A stretch of 46,788 nt of DNA from Pseudomonadota bacterium (GCA_018242465.1 JAFEBY010000061.1:1-46788); one strand, 5' to 3'. Positions 9,698-19,585 are shown, counted from the stretch's first letter. Numbers and translations: made by a program. The notes: generated from the sequence alone by a model not told the origin.

Positions 9698-11439
9698 CCG
9701 AAGGCGCACACACGACCCGCGAAACCTATCGACGACTGCTCGGCTATGCCAAGCCTTATCGCGGTTTGCTGGCTGCCGCGTTCCTCGGCATGTTGCTGGA
9801 AGCGGCATCAAGCGCGGGCATCCTGCAATTGATGAAGTGGATCGTCGACGACATCTTCAATGCGCGCCGGTACATCTATCTGTTTCCGGCGGCGCTGGTC
9901 GGCCTGCTGCTGGCGCGTGGTTTCTTCGGATTGGTCGGCGATTACTGCATCGCCCGCGGTGGCCGCAATGTCGCCCGCGACCTGCGCCTGCAGCTGATGA
10001 CCAAGTACCTGCGCTTGCCGGGCGCGCGCTTCGATCAGGAGCCGGTACCGGTGATGATCACCCGGCTCGGCGGCGACACCGAACAGGTGGCGCAGGCCTC
10101 GGTCGATGCGCTCAAGGTGATGGTGAGCAATACGCTCAACATCATCGGCACCTTGTATGTGATGTTCTACAACAGCTGGCGCGTGTCGCTTGTGCTGCTG
10201 GTGCTGGCACCGCTGCTGGCCTCGATCATGGGCAAGGTCGGCAAGCGGTATCGCCGCCTCAACCACGAAATCCAGACCGCCGCCGCCGACATGCTGCAGT
10301 CGGCCGACCAGGCCCTGCATGCACATCAGGAAGTGAAGACCTATGGCGCGCAGCAGGCCGAGCTGTCGCGCTACGCCGACCAGAACGCGCGCAATGTCAG
10401 TTTGTCGCTGAAGGTCGAAGTGACGCGCAGCTCGTTGTCCTTGTTCGTGCAGGTATTGGGTGCGGTCGGCGTGGCGGTGATGCTGGTGATTTCCGCGCGT
10501 GAAGCCGCGGCCGGGCGCCTGACCAGCGGCACGTTCTTCACCCTGCTCACGGCGATGGTCAGCCTGGTACCGCTGCTGCGCCAGATCACCAATGTCCAGA
10601 GCATGTTGCAGCGGGGCATCTCCTCGGCCAATCGCGTGTTCGACGTGCTCGATGCCAAGGACGAACGTGACGAAGGGCGGCTGTCGCTGGAGCGCGCGCG
10701 CGGCGAGCTCGAGTTCCGCCACGTCAGCGCGCGTTACGACGGCCAGCAGGCGTCGGCGCTGGACGATGTCAGTTTCACGGCGCGCCCGGGCACCGTGACG
10801 GCGATCGTCGGGCGCTCTGGCAGCGGCAAGTCGACGCTGATCAAGCTGATTCCGCGTTTCTACGAACCGGCAGCGGGCGAGATCCTGCTCGACGGACAGC
10901 CGCTCGACGCCTATCGTCTCGCCGACCTGCGCCGCCAGATCGCACTGGTCGGCCAGCACGTCGCCTTGTTCGACGGCAACATCGCCGACAACGTCGCCTA
11001 CGGCGAAATGGCCGACGCCGACGCCTCGCGCGTGCGCCGCGCCATCGAGGGCGCGAATGCGGCCGAGTTCGTCGACCGCCTGCCGGAAGGCCTCGGAACC
11101 CATGTCGGTGAGCGTGGCGGGAAACTGTCGGGTGGCCAGCGCCAGCGCATCGCCATCGCGCGTGCCTTGCTGAAGGACGCGCCGATCCTGATCCTTGACG
11201 AGGCCACCGCCGCGCTCGACAACGAATCCGAGCGCCTGGTGCAGACCGCGCTCGATCACCTGATGCCCGATCGCACCACGCTGGTGATTGCGCATCGCTT
11301 GTCGACCATCGAACACGCCGACCAGGTGCTGGTGCTCGACCACGGCCGCATCGTCGAACGCGGTACCCACCGCGAACTGCTGGGGCAGGGCGGTGTGTAT
11401 GCCCATCTCCATGCCATGCAGTTCCGGGAGGGGGCATGA
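9694..11439 (+). CDS. msbA: Lipid A export ATP-binding/permease protein MsbA
   Basis: Homodimeric ABC half-transporter that flips core-lipid A across the inner membrane, 581 aa, typical MsbA length. The N-terminal membrane domain has six helices (about 1-320). The nucleotide-binding domain has Walker A GRSGSGKST (about 372), Q-loop QHVALFDGNIADNV, signature KLSGGQRQR (about 479), Walker B ILILDEATAALD and switch IAHRLSTIEHAD. It overlaps exbD and lpxK by 4 bases each. The neighbouring lpxK and kdsB make the lipid A assignment firm among related ABC exporters. Confidence 0.94.
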   Translation: MTEGAHTTRETYRRLLGYAKPYRGLLAAAFLGMLLEAASSAGILQLMKWIVDDIFNARRYIYLFPAALVGLLLARGFFGLVGDYCIARGGRNVARDLRLQLMTKYLRLPGARFDQEPVPVMITRLGGDTEQVAQASVDALKVMVSNTLNIIGTLYVMFYNSWRVSLVLLVLAPLLASIMGKVGKRYRRLNHEIQTAAADMLQSADQALHAHQEVKTYGAQQAELSRYADQNARNVSLSLKVEVTRSSLSLFVQVLGAVGVAVMLVISAREAAAGRLTSGTFFTLLTAMVSLVPLLRQITNVQSMLQRGISSANRVFDVLDAKDERDEGRLSLERARGELEFRHVSARYDGQQASALDDVSFTARPGTVTAIVGRSGSGKSTLIKLIPRFYEPAAGEILLDGQPLDAYRLADLRRQIALVGQHVALFDGNIADNVAYGEMADADASRVRRAIEGANAAEFVDRLPEGLGTHVGERGGKLSGGQRQRIAIARALLKDAPILILDEATAALDNESERLVQTALDHLMPDRTTLVIAHRLSTIEHADQVLVLDHGRIVERGTHRELLGQGGVYAHLHAMQFREGA

Positions 11440-12455
11440 GTCGCGAACGCCGGCCACCGTCATGGTGGTTTGGCGATGACGCGGCACCCGCATGGACCAC
11501 GCCGCTCGAATCGCTGTATCGCAGTGCGTCGATGCGCCGTCGCCGGGTGCAGCAACGGCGCACGAAATCGATCGGTATCCCGGTGCTGGTGATCGGCAAC
11601 CTGATCGCCGGTGGCGCCGGCAAGACGCCGCTGACGATTGCCGTTGTCGAGCGACTGCGCGAATGGGGTTGGCATCCCGGTGTCGCCAGTCGCGGCTATG
11701 GCCGTGCCGATGCGCGGCAGGCGCGTTGGGTCGAGGGGAGTGATGATCCGGCGATCTCCGGCGATGAACCGGTGGTGATCGCGCGTCGCACGAAGGTGCC
11801 GGTGCGCGTCGATGTCCGCCGCGCCGATGCTGCGACGGCGCTGCGCGATCGCGGCTGCGACATCGTGGTCTGCGACGATGGCTTGCAGCATTACGCCTTG
11901 GCGCGCGATATCGAAATCGAAGTGATCGATGGTGCGCGCGGCTACGGCAACGGGCGGATGATCCCGGCCGGGCCGCTGCGCGAGCCGATCGAGCGCGCGG
12001 AACTCTGCGACTTCCGCGTGCGCAATCTCGGCAGTGATGTCGCCGCGGGCAGCGAGAATGATTTCGGCGTGTGGCCGATGCATCTGGCCGCGCAACGCGC
12101 CGTCTCCCTGCGCGGTCCGCGCGTGCGCAGTCTCGCCGAATTCGCCGGCCAGCGCGTGCATGCGGTTGCCGGCATCGGCCATCCCGAGCGCTTCTTCGAC
12201 ACCCTGCGCCAGCATGGGATCGCGGTGGTGCCGCATGCGTTCCCGGACCATCATGCCTACACGCCGGAGGACTTCGATTTCTCCAGCCCGTTGCCGGTGC
12301 TGATGACGGAAAAGGACGCGGTGAAATGCAGCGTCTTCGCCGGCGAACACTGGTACAGCGTGCCGGTGGATGCCGAATTGCCGGCGGCATTCTGGATCGG
12401 ACTGGAAGATCGGGTCCAACAACTGCGCCAACTGAACCTGCTGGAGTCGACATGA
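11436..12455 (+). CDS. lpxK: Tetraacyldisaccharide 4'-kinase
   Basis: Phosphorylates the 4' position of the lipid A disaccharide at the cytoplasmic face of the inner membrane; 339 aa, usual size. It has an N-terminal amphipathic region ([16 protein letters not shown]), a P-loop variant [13 protein letters not shown] (about 56), the conserved [31 protein letters not shown] with the catalytic Asp, and [10 protein letters not shown] near the end. It overlaps both msbA and kdsB by 4 bases, so the three lipid A/Kdo genes are translationally coupled. Confidence 0.95.
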   Translation: MSRERRPPSWWFGDDAAPAWTTPLESLYRSASMRRRRVQQRRTKSIGIPVLVIGNLIAGGAGKTPLTIAVVERLREWGWHPGVASRGYGRADARQARWVEGSDDPAISGDEPVVIARRTKVPVRVDVRRADAATALRDRGCDIVVCDDGLQHYALARDIEIEVIDGARGYGNGRMIPAGPLREPIERAELCDFRVRNLGSDVAAGSENDFGVWPMHLAAQRAVSLRGPRVRSLAEFAGQRVHAVAGIGHPERFFDTLRQHGIAVVPHAFPDHHAYTPEDFDFSSPLPVLMTEKDAVKCSVFAGEHWYSVPVDAELPAAFWIGLEDRVQQLRQLNLLEST

Positions 12456-13237
12456 CCTTGCCGTTCGTCGTTGCCATTCCCGCGCGCCTGTCGGCCAGCC
12501 GCTTGCCGGGCAAGCCGCTGCGCCTGCTCGGGAATGAACCACTGGTTCGCCACGTCGCGCGGCGTGCGCTCGCCGCCGGCGCCGATGACGTGGTGGTCGC
12601 CGCGGACGACGCCAGCATCCTCGCCGCGCTCGACGGCATCGCCGTGCGTGGTGTGCTCACCCGCAGTGATCACGCTTCCGGCACCGACCGCCTCGCCGAA
12701 TGCGCGCGACTCGCCGGCTGGAGCGATGACACCCTGGTGGTGAACCTGCAGGGCGACGAACCGTTCGCACCGGCGTCGGGCATCCGCGCCGTCGCCCGGA
12801 CGCTGGCCGACAGCGGTGCGGAGATGGCGACGCTGGCCACCGAAATCGACGATCCCGAGCAGCTGTTCGATCCCAACACCGTCAAGCTGGTCTGGCGCGA
12901 TCCAGTGGGCGATGCGCAGTGGCGCGACGTCCTGTACTTCAGCCGTGCGCCGATCCCCTGGCATCGCGATGCCTTCGCACAAAACAGGCGCGTGCTGATG
13001 CCGGGGCAGTGCCTGCGCCACATCGGCATCTACGCTTATCGCGTCGATTTCCTCCAGCGTTTCGCAGCGATGCCGCAGGGCAGGCTGGAACAACTGGAAT
13101 CGCTGGAACAATTACGCGTACTGGAAGCGGGATTTCGCATCGCCGCCGCGCTGGCTCCGGAACCGTTTCCGCCGGGTGTCGATACGCCGGAAGATCTCGC
13201 GCGCGCCGAGGCGCATCTTGCCGGCGCTGCCGCATGA
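12452..13237 (+). CDS. kdsB: 3-deoxy-manno-octulosonate cytidylyltransferase
   Basis: Activates Kdo as CMP-Kdo for the inner core of lipopolysaccharide, a cytosolic reaction. The protein is 261 aa, near the family norm. Motifs are [18 protein letters not shown] at the N-terminus, [24 protein letters not shown] (nucleotide/metal site), [12 protein letters not shown] and [15 protein letters not shown]. The ATG overlaps the lpxK stop (ATGA). A gap of 21 bases separates it from uvrC. Confidence 0.96.
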   Translation: MTLPFVVAIPARLSASRLPGKPLRLLGNEPLVRHVARRALAAGADDVVVAADDASILAALDGIAVRGVLTRSDHASGTDRLAECARLAGWSDDTLVVNLQGDEPFAPASGIRAVARTLADSGAEMATLATEIDDPEQLFDPNTVKLVWRDPVGDAQWRDVLYFSRAPIPWHRDAFAQNRRVLMPGQCLRHIGIYAYRVDFLQRFAAMPQGRLEQLESLEQLRVLEAGFRIAAALAPEPFPPGVDTPEDLARAEAHLAGAAA

Positions 13238-13258
13238 CTCCCGCCGCATAATGGCGTC

Positions 13259-15103
13259 GTGACCCGCGCTGAACACGCTCCCTTCGACGGCAAGGCCTAC
13301 GTCCGCGACCTGACCAGCGCGCCCGGCGTCTATCGCATGTACGCGGCCGACGACACGCTGCTTTACGTCGGTAAGGCAGCCTCGCTCAACAAGCGCGTCG
13401 CCAGCTATTTCAACAAGGCGCTGTCCATCCGCATCGCGACCATGGTCGGCCAGATCGCGCGGATCGAAGTCACCGTCACCCGCACGCCCGCCGAGGCGCT
13501 GATCCTCGAGAACCAGCTGATCAAGACGCTCAAGCCTCGCTACAACGTGATGTTGCGCGACGACAAGAGCTATCCCTACGTGCTGCTCACGCAGGAGGAA
13601 TTCCCGCGCATCGCGTTGCATCGCGGCCCGCGCGCGATTCCCGGCAAATATTACGGGCCGTATCCCAGCGCCTGGTCGGTGCGCGAAACCCTCAATTTCA
13701 TGCACCGCCTGTTCAAGCTGCGCAATTGCGAGGACAGCGTGTTCCGCAACCGCACACGGCCCTGCCTGCAATACCAGATCGGTCGCTGCACCGCGCCCTG
13801 TGTCGGCCTGATTGACGCCGCGTCCTACGCCCACGATGCCCATCGCGCCGAACTGTTCCTGTCCGGCCGCAGCGAGGAGCTCGGGCATGAACTCACCGCC
13901 GAAATGGAAGCCGCCAGCGCGCGTCTCGATTTCGAGGAAGCCGCGCGCCTGCGCGATGTCCTCACCAGCGTCCGCAAGCTGCAGACGCATCATTCGCTAG
14001 GCAATGACGGCAATGACACTGACGTCCTCGCCTGCGTGCTGCGCAATGGCCACGCCTGCGTGATGTCACTGTCGTGGCGCGATGGCCGCAATCTCGGCAC
14101 CCGGTCGTTCTTCCCCAGGCTCAACGGCGAGGATTCCGCCGCAGAAGTCTTGGCCGCCTTCGTCTCCCAGTATTACGGCGATCATCCGCCGCCACGGGAA
14201 ATCTGGCTCGACCAGGACATTCCCGAGCGCGAACTGATCGAGGAGGCGCTCAACGAAGCGTCGCTGTACAAGGTGCGCCTGCGCACGCGCTTCCGTGGCG
14301 AACGCGCGGCGCAGGTGGATTTCGTCCGTCGCAACGCCGACGTCGCGCTGGCATCGGAACTCGCCAGCAACGCGGCGCAGAAGGCGCGACTGGATTCGTT
14401 GTGCGTGCTGCTCGGGCTGGAAGCGCCGCCGCATCGCATCGAGTGCTACGACATCAGCCACACCATGGGCGAGGCGACGGTCGCCTCCTGCGTGGTGTTC
14501 GACGAGAACGGCCCGGTGCGCGGACAGTACCGGCGCTTCAACATCACAGGTATCACCCCCGGCGACGACTACGCCGCCATGCACCAGGTGCTGACGCGCC
14601 GCTTCAAACGCGCGATGGAGAGCATTGCCGAAGGCGAGGCCCCGGCCAATCCGATCCCCGACCTGCTGCTCATCGACGGTGGCGTTGGCCAGTTGGCGCA
14701 GGCGAGGGCGGTGCTGAACGAACTCAATGTCGAAGGCGTGGCGATGATCGGCGTCGCCAAGGGCCCGGAACGCATCGCCGGCGACGAAACCCTGGTGTTT
14801 CCCGATGGCCGCGAACTGCATCCGGGCAAGCAATCGCCGGGCCTGCAACTGATCCAGCAGGTGCGCGACGAGGCCCACCGTTTCGCCATCACCGGCCACC
14901 GCGGGCGCCGCCAGAAGGCGCGTACCACCAGCAAGCTCGAAGACATTCCCGGGATCGGGCCGCGCCGCCGCGCCAGCCTGCTCAAGCACTTCGGCGGCAT
15001 GGTCGGTTTGAAGGCCGCCAGCACCAGCGATATCGCCCGGGTCGAGGGCGTCAATGCCGCACTGGCCGAAAGGATATACGCGGCGCTGCACGGACTCGCG
15101 TAG
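13259..15103 (+). CDS. uvrC: Excinuclease ABC subunit C
   Basis: Dual-incision nuclease of nucleotide excision repair, 614 aa, standard length. Domain order: GIY-YIG endonuclease (about 15-95, PGVYRMYAADDTLLYVGKA), Cys-containing linker CLQYQIGRCTAPC, UVR motif binding UvrB (about 200-235, SARLDFEEAARLRD), RNase H-like 5' nuclease (ECYDISHTMGEATVASCVVF and LLLIDGGVGQL), and a C-terminal helix-hairpin-helix pair (LEDIPGIGPRRRASLLKHFG). The start is GTG; no in-frame ATG lies closer to the conserved APGVYRM region. Confidence 0.96.
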   Translation: MTRAEHAPFDGKAYVRDLTSAPGVYRMYAADDTLLYVGKAASLNKRVASYFNKALSIRIATMVGQIARIEVTVTRTPAEALILENQLIKTLKPRYNVMLRDDKSYPYVLLTQEEFPRIALHRGPRAIPGKYYGPYPSAWSVRETLNFMHRLFKLRNCEDSVFRNRTRPCLQYQIGRCTAPCVGLIDAASYAHDAHRAELFLSGRSEELGHELTAEMEAASARLDFEEAARLRDVLTSVRKLQTHHSLGNDGNDTDVLACVLRNGHACVMSLSWRDGRNLGTRSFFPRLNGEDSAAEVLAAFVSQYYGDHPPPREIWLDQDIPERELIEEALNEASLYKVRLRTRFRGERAAQVDFVRRNADVALASELASNAAQKARLDSLCVLLGLEAPPHRIECYDISHTMGEATVASCVVFDENGPVRGQYRRFNITGITPGDDYAAMHQVLTRRFKRAMESIAEGEAPANPIPDLLLIDGGVGQLAQARAVLNELNVEGVAMIGVAKGPERIAGDETLVFPDGRELHPGKQSPGLQLIQQVRDEAHRFAITGHRGRRQKARTTSKLEDIPGIGPRRRASLLKHFGGMVGLKAASTSDIARVEGVNAALAERIYAALHGLA

Positions 15104-15115
15104 CATGTGCGGGGC

Positions 15116-15826
<711 letters not shown>

Positions 15827-15833
15827 GTTTTGC

Positions 15834-15864
15834 AAAGCCCCGGTACGCCGGGGCTTTGTTTTGT
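15834..15864 (+). terminator. Rho-independent terminator after tRNA-Gly
   Basis: A perfect 10-bp stem AAAGCCCCGG/CCGGGGCTTT with loop TACG (15834-15857) is followed by GTTTTGT. It sits 7 bases after the tRNA CCA end and only 24 bases before tRNA-Cys. Confidence 0.85.
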
Positions 15865-15881
15865 AGGACAATGCTTTTGAT

Positions 15882-15955
15882 GGCCGGGTGGCAGAGTGGT
15901 TATGCAGCGGACTGCAAATCCGCGTACGCCGGTTCAATTCCGACCTCGGCCTCCA
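15882..15955 (+). tRNA. tRNA-Cys (anticodon GCA)
   Basis: A 74-base tRNA with CCA encoded. The acceptor GGCCGGG pairs with CTCGGCC, allowing one G-T. The anticodon arm GCGGACTGCAAATCCGC has anticodon GCA. The T-loop contains GTTCAATTC. A terminator hairpin lies directly upstream and leaves no room for a full promoter of its own, so expression may depend on read-through from the tRNA-Gly promoter. Confidence 0.96.
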
Positions 15956-15963
15956 TCAAGACG

Positions 15964-15991
15964 ATCCCGGCGCAAGCCGGGATTTTTCTTT
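15964..15991 (+). terminator. Rho-independent terminator after tRNA-Cys
   Basis: An 8-bp stem ATCCCGGC/GCCGGGAT with loop GCAA (15964-15983) is followed by TTTTCTTT. It ends the tRNA unit just before the metallohydrolase gene at 16005. Confidence 0.85.
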
Positions 15992-16004
15992 GTACAGTGG
16001 TGCC

Positions 16005-16814
16005 ATGAACGCGCACGTCGAGAGCTTTTACGATCCCGCGACCTCCACCTTCAGCCATGTCGTCTTCGATGGCGAGGGCGGACGGGCCGCGATCATCGAT
16101 CCCGTGCTCGATTACGACCCGGCGACGACCCGCACTTCGACGACGTCCGCGCAACGCGTGCTCGATTTCGTGCATGCACACGGCCTGCAGGTCGACTGGA
16201 TCCTCGAGACCCACGCGCATGCCGATCATCTCACTGCCGCGGCGTGGTTGAAGCGCGAAACCGCCGCGCCGGTCGCGATTGGTCGCGGGATCACCAAAGT
16301 GCAGGAACGCTTCAAGGCACTGTTGGGATTGGAAGACGATTTTGCGGTCGATGGCAGTCAGTTCGATCGCTTGCTCGATGATGGCGACAGCTTCAACATC
16401 GGGCAGCTCACTGCAAGGGTGATGGCGACGCCGGGACATACCGACGACAGCCTGACCTACCTGATCGGCGATGCCGCCTTCATCGGGGACACCCTGTTCG
16501 CGCCGGAAACCGGCACCGCGCGCGTCGACTTTCCCGGTGGCGACGCCCACAAACTGTATTGTTCGATCCATCGCCTGTTCGATCTCCCCGCCGACACCCG
16601 CATCTTCCTGTGCCACGACTATCCGCAGGGACGCGCAGCGCGGGCGCTGACATCGATCGCCGACCAGGAGCAGCACAACATCCACGTGGGTGGCGGCGCA
16701 TCCGAAGATGCATTCGTGGAGATGCGGCGCAAGCGTGATGCCACGTTGTCGACGCCGAAGCTGATCGATCCGGCGCTGCACGCGAATATCCGCGCAGGCG
16801 TACTGCCTTCCTAA
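16005..16814 (+). CDS. MBL-fold metallohydrolase, persulfide dioxygenase (ETHE1/Blh)-like
   Basis: A 269-aa cytosolic metallo-beta-lactamase-fold protein. It begins MNAHVESFYDPATSTFSHVV, and AAIIDPVLDYDPATTRT is typical of the Blh/ETHE1 branch rather than glyoxalase II. Metal-site motifs are ETHAHADHLTAA (about 68-79), MATPGHTDDS, a metal-ligand Asp region FIGDTLFAPETGTARVDF, and FLCHDYP. Relatives oxidise glutathione persulfide to sulfite. It starts 21 bases after the tRNA-Cys terminator and has no partner gene such as a rhodanese or BigR beside it. The frame is open upstream into the tRNA, but homology starts here. Confidence 0.85.
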   Translation: MNAHVESFYDPATSTFSHVVFDGEGGRAAIIDPVLDYDPATTRTSTTSAQRVLDFVHAHGLQVDWILETHAHADHLTAAAWLKRETAAPVAIGRGITKVQERFKALLGLEDDFAVDGSQFDRLLDDGDSFNIGQLTARVMATPGHTDDSLTYLIGDAAFIGDTLFAPETGTARVDFPGGDAHKLYCSIHRLFDLPADTRIFLCHDYPQGRAARALTSIADQEQHNIHVGGGASEDAFVEMRRKRDATLSTPKLIDPALHANIRAGVLPS

Positions 16815-17022
16815 TGGTGCCCGGAGTGGGGATCGAACCGCGCCGCGATCATGGCCAGGATGCGATCGGGTTGAACGCGCCGCAGCGCGCCTGGAACTGC
16901 GTGTGCGAGCTGTGATCGTGGTGCCCGGAGTGGGGATCGAACCGCGCCGCGATCATGGCCAGGATGCGGTCGGGATGAACGCGCCGCAGCGCGCCTGGAA
17001 CTGCGTGTGTGAGCTGTGATCG
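16815..17022 (-). repeat. Two 104-bp tandem units each carrying the 3' end of tRNA-Leu
   Basis: Units at 16815-16918 and 16919-17022 differ at only three positions. Each begins (plus-strand sense) with the same 25 bases as the 3' end of the tRNA-Leu gene at 17023, so the tRNA 3' end occurs three times at exact 104-base spacing. In the tRNA's transcription direction the order is tRNA-Leu, spacer, tRNA 3' end, spacer, tRNA 3' end. Each spacer contains a CGCGC/GCGCG hairpin. The layout resembles the tyrT repeats of E. coli. No credible protein is encoded. Confidence 0.9.
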
Positions 17023-17110
17023 TGGTGCCCGGAGTGGGGATCGAACCCACATGATGTCGCCATCGAGGGATTTTAAGTCCCTTGCGTCTACCAGTTTCGC
17101 CATCCGGGCA
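17023..17110 (-). tRNA. tRNA-Leu (anticodon TAA)
   Basis: An 88-base class II tRNA on the minus strand with CCA encoded. The acceptor TGCCCGG pairs with CCGGGCA. The anticodon loop CTTAAAA gives anticodon TAA. There is a long variable arm, and the T-loop is GTTCGATCC. It is followed on the same strand by two tandem copies of its own 3' end. Confidence 0.96.
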
Positions 17111-17193
17111 GGCTGCAAATGCTACTCCGTGGAGCGCACGGCGTCTTGCGCCCCGCCATGCGAACATGTGGGTCCAGTCATCGGAATGAACCC

Positions 17194-18846
17194 ATGATCG
17201 TCTTCAAGAGCGAGCAGGCGCGTTATCTCGGCTATGTGCTGGCATTGGCCGGATTGCTGGTCTCGCTGCTGTTGCTGTTGTGGGGGCATCGCCAGAGTTG
17301 GCTGGTCGGGGTGATCGTGTTCGGTGCGTTGGCGGTGCTGGGAACGGCCGACTTGCTCCAGACAAAAAGCACGTTGCGCCGCAACTACCCGATCTTCGCC
17401 CACATCCGCTACGTGCTGGAATCATTCGGGCCGGAGATCCGCCAGTATTTCGTCGAGTCCGACATCGTCGAGGTGCCATTCTCGCGCGAGCAGCGCACAT
17501 TGGTGTACGAACGCGCGAAGGGTCTCAGCGATGTGGTGCCGTTCGGGACCGAGCTCGATGTCTATGGCGACCAGTACGAGTGGATCAACCATTCGATCAC
17601 GCCGACCCCGCACCACGACGAAAATTACCGGATCACCATCGGTGCGGGCACTGCACAGCCATACGACGCCAGCGTCTTCAATATTTCGGCGATGAGCTTC
17701 GGCGCGCTTTCCGCCAACGCGATCCGGGCGCTCAACAAGGGCGCCAGGCTCGGCGGTTTCAGCCACGACACCGGCGAAGGCTCGATCTCCCCCTATCACC
17801 GCGAATTCGGCGGCGACCTGGTGTGGGAGATCGGTTCCGGCTATTTCGGTTGTCGCAACGGCGATGGCAGTTTCAACGCCGACAAATTCGCGGCCAATGC
17901 GCGCGACCCGCAAGTGAAGATGGTCGAGCTGAAGCTGTCGCAGGGTGCCAAGCCCGGCCACGGCGGCGTGTTGCCGGCGGCCAAGGTGTCGGCAGAAATC
18001 GCGGCGACGCGTGGGGTGCCGATGGGGCAGGACTGCGTCTCGCCAGCGCGCCATACCGTGTTCTCGACGCCGGTCGAGTTGCTGCAATTCGTCGCCCGCA
18101 TGCGCGAGATGTCGGGCGGCAAGCCGGCAGGCTTCAAACTGGCGATCGGCCATCCCTGGGAATGGTTCGCAATCGCCAAAGCCATGCATGAAACCGGGTT
18201 GCTGCCGGACTTCATCGTGGTCGATGGTGCGGAAGGCGGCACCGGTGCGGCACCGTCGGAATTCATCAACCACGTCGGCGTGCCGATGCACGAAGGGTTG
18301 ATGCTGGTCGACAACACCCTGATCGGGCTCGGCCTGCGTGACCGCATCCGCATCGGCGCAGCGGGCAAGATCACCAGTGGCTTCGATCTTGCCCTTGCGA
18401 TGGCGCTGGGTGCGGACTGGTGCAATGCGGCGCGTGCCTACATGTTCTCTCTGGGTTGCATCCAGGCGCGCAGTTGCCACAACGACAAATGCCCGACCGG
18501 CGTCGCCACCCAAGACCCGAGCCGCTGGAAAACGCTCGATGTCGAGGACAAGGCGCAGCGCGTCGCCAGCTTCCACGGCAATACCCTGAAGGCACTGCGT
18601 GACATGCTGTGTGCGGCTGGCTTGACCCACCCCTGTGAGCTCGGCCCGGAACACATCCTGCGCCGGGTCAGCCCCATCGAAATCCGTGCGCTATCGCAGC
18701 TGTACCCCAGGCTCCACCCCGGCGAGTTGCTCGACGGCCGTGAACCGAGCCACCAGGTCTTTCGCCTGTTCTGGCGCGAGGCGTGCAGTGACAGCTTTGC
18801 GGCGCCATCGCGGATTGCAGAAATGCGCACCTCGAAATCTTTCTGA
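17194..18846 (+). CDS. FMN-binding glutamate synthase family protein, membrane-anchored
   Basis: A 550-aa protein with two N-terminal hydrophobic helices (about 8-60), then a GltS-type FMN/Fe-S alpha-beta barrel. Recognisable blocks are NISAMSFGALSANAIRALN, HDTGEGSISPYH, VKMVELKLSQGAKPGHGG, VVDGAEGGTGAAP and the 3Fe-4S cysteine region CIQARSCHNDKCPTGVATQDP. It lacks the amidotransferase domain of full glutamate synthase, so glutamine-dependent activity is not expected. The natural substrate of this stand-alone family is unknown to me. It is a monocistronic gene divergent from tRNA-Leu. Confidence 0.88.
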   Translation: MIVFKSEQARYLGYVLALAGLLVSLLLLLWGHRQSWLVGVIVFGALAVLGTADLLQTKSTLRRNYPIFAHIRYVLESFGPEIRQYFVESDIVEVPFSREQRTLVYERAKGLSDVVPFGTELDVYGDQYEWINHSITPTPHHDENYRITIGAGTAQPYDASVFNISAMSFGALSANAIRALNKGARLGGFSHDTGEGSISPYHREFGGDLVWEIGSGYFGCRNGDGSFNADKFAANARDPQVKMVELKLSQGAKPGHGGVLPAAKVSAEIAATRGVPMGQDCVSPARHTVFSTPVELLQFVARMREMSGGKPAGFKLAIGHPWEWFAIAKAMHETGLLPDFIVVDGAEGGTGAAPSEFINHVGVPMHEGLMLVDNTLIGLGLRDRIRIGAAGKITSGFDLALAMALGADWCNAARAYMFSLGCIQARSCHNDKCPTGVATQDPSRWKTLDVEDKAQRVASFHGNTLKALRDMLCAAGLTHPCELGPEHILRRVSPIEIRALSQLYPRLHPGELLDGREPSHQVFRLFWREACSDSFAAPSRIAEMRTSKSF

Positions 18847-18854
18847 ACCGGCAA

Positions 18855-19070
18855 TCACGCTGTTTGCGGTGCCCGGAATCCACAGCGCAGGAAGATCATG
18901 CGTTCGCGGGCGTCGAGATCGTCGAACACGAGTTCGCGGGCATCGCTCGTGCGCTGGTCGTGGGTGACGAATTCGTGGCCGAGGTATGCGGAATTGCGGT
19001 TCGCCGCATGACTATTCAGCCATTCGGGCAAGAGATTCCGTTCTTGGCGAGATGGGGAAAGCGTGTCCAT
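18855..19070 (-). CDS. Small hypothetical protein, related to the protein at 19586
   Basis: A 71-aa protein starting MDTLSPSRQERNLLPEWLN; not a family I recognise. Its C-terminal half (GHEFVTHDQRTSDARELVFD through LRCGF) aligns with that of the 73-aa protein at 19586-19807 (THDQRTSDARELV against TYDMRPTDAKELE, and RERMIFLRCGF against ERRILVRLGY). Unlike that protein it lacks the N-terminal CxxC. The frame is open upstream but the extension is Arg/Pro-rich and shadow-like, so the ATG at 19070 is preferred. It is convergent with the glutamate-synthase-like gene, ending 8 bases after that stop. Confidence 0.6.
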   Translation of the reverse strand: MDTLSPSRQERNLLPEWLNSHAANRNSAYLGHEFVTHDQRTSDARELVFDDLDARERMIFLRCGFRAPQTA

Positions 19071-19189
19071 GTGTCTTCCCTGGCGATGGCACGGCCTTCG
19101 TGGCCGCGGGGACAGGATCGCGCGGCGGCGGCACTTTGGCACTCGGGATGTGGTCGATGCGGGTGTAGGAAAACCCCGTGCCCGGACCG

Positions 19190-19549
19190 TCAGGGATCGC
19201 CGATCAGTTCCAGCGCCCGTTCCGGTGGGCGGCAAACGACTGCGCGATCGCCGCGTACCAGGATCGGTCGCTCGATCAGGCGTGGGTGCGCCACCATCGC
19301 CGCGATTGCAGTTTCGTCGGGCAGGGCTGGATCATCCAGGCCGAGCTGGGTGTATTCCGGTTCGTTGTTGCGCAACAGGGCGCGGGCAGGGACGGCGAGT
19401 TTGCGCAGCAGGTCGCGCAAGGTGGCGGCGTCGGGCGGGGTGTGCAGGTATTCGACCACCGTCGGCTGCAGGCCACGATCAGCGAGCAGGGCCGCGGTGG
19501 CGCGACATTTCGAGCAGGTGTCGTTGTGGTAGAGGACGAGGTCAGGCAT
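19190..19549 (-). CDS. arsC: ArsC-family reductase (glutaredoxin-type)
   Basis: A 119-aa cytosolic thioredoxin-fold protein. It begins MPDLVLYHNDTCSKCRATAA, with the catalytic Cys in TCSKCR. HPRLIERPILVRGDRAVVCRPPE carries arginines typical of the arsenate-binding site. Length and motifs match plasmid R773-type ArsC, which reduces arsenate with glutaredoxin. The frame opens nine codons earlier, but homology begins at MPDL. No arsR, arsB or acr3 is nearby, so a chromosomal, possibly non-arsenate role is possible. Confidence 0.85.
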   Translation of the reverse strand: MPDLVLYHNDTCSKCRATAALLADRGLQPTVVEYLHTPPDAATLRDLLRKLAVPARALLRNNEPEYTQLGLDDPALPDETAIAAMVAHPRLIERPILVRGDRAVVCRPPERALELIGDP

Positions 19550-19585
19550 GGGTGCATTCTGCGATGAATGCACCATGGATGTCAG

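Noticed and set aside
9808-12660. 950-codon minus-strand open frame opposite msbA-lpxK-kdsB
   Set aside because: It is antisense to three certain genes, with Arg/Ala-rich or His/Gln-rich composition and no recognisable domain.
16815-17022. CRISPR array
   Set aside because: There are only two long tandem units containing a tRNA 3' end. No short repeats alternate with unique spacers, and no cas genes are present.
16849-17118. Open frame containing MAKLVDARDLKSLDG on the minus strand
   Set aside because: It is the tRNA-Leu gene and its repeats read as protein, a common false call. The region is explained by the tRNA and tandem units.
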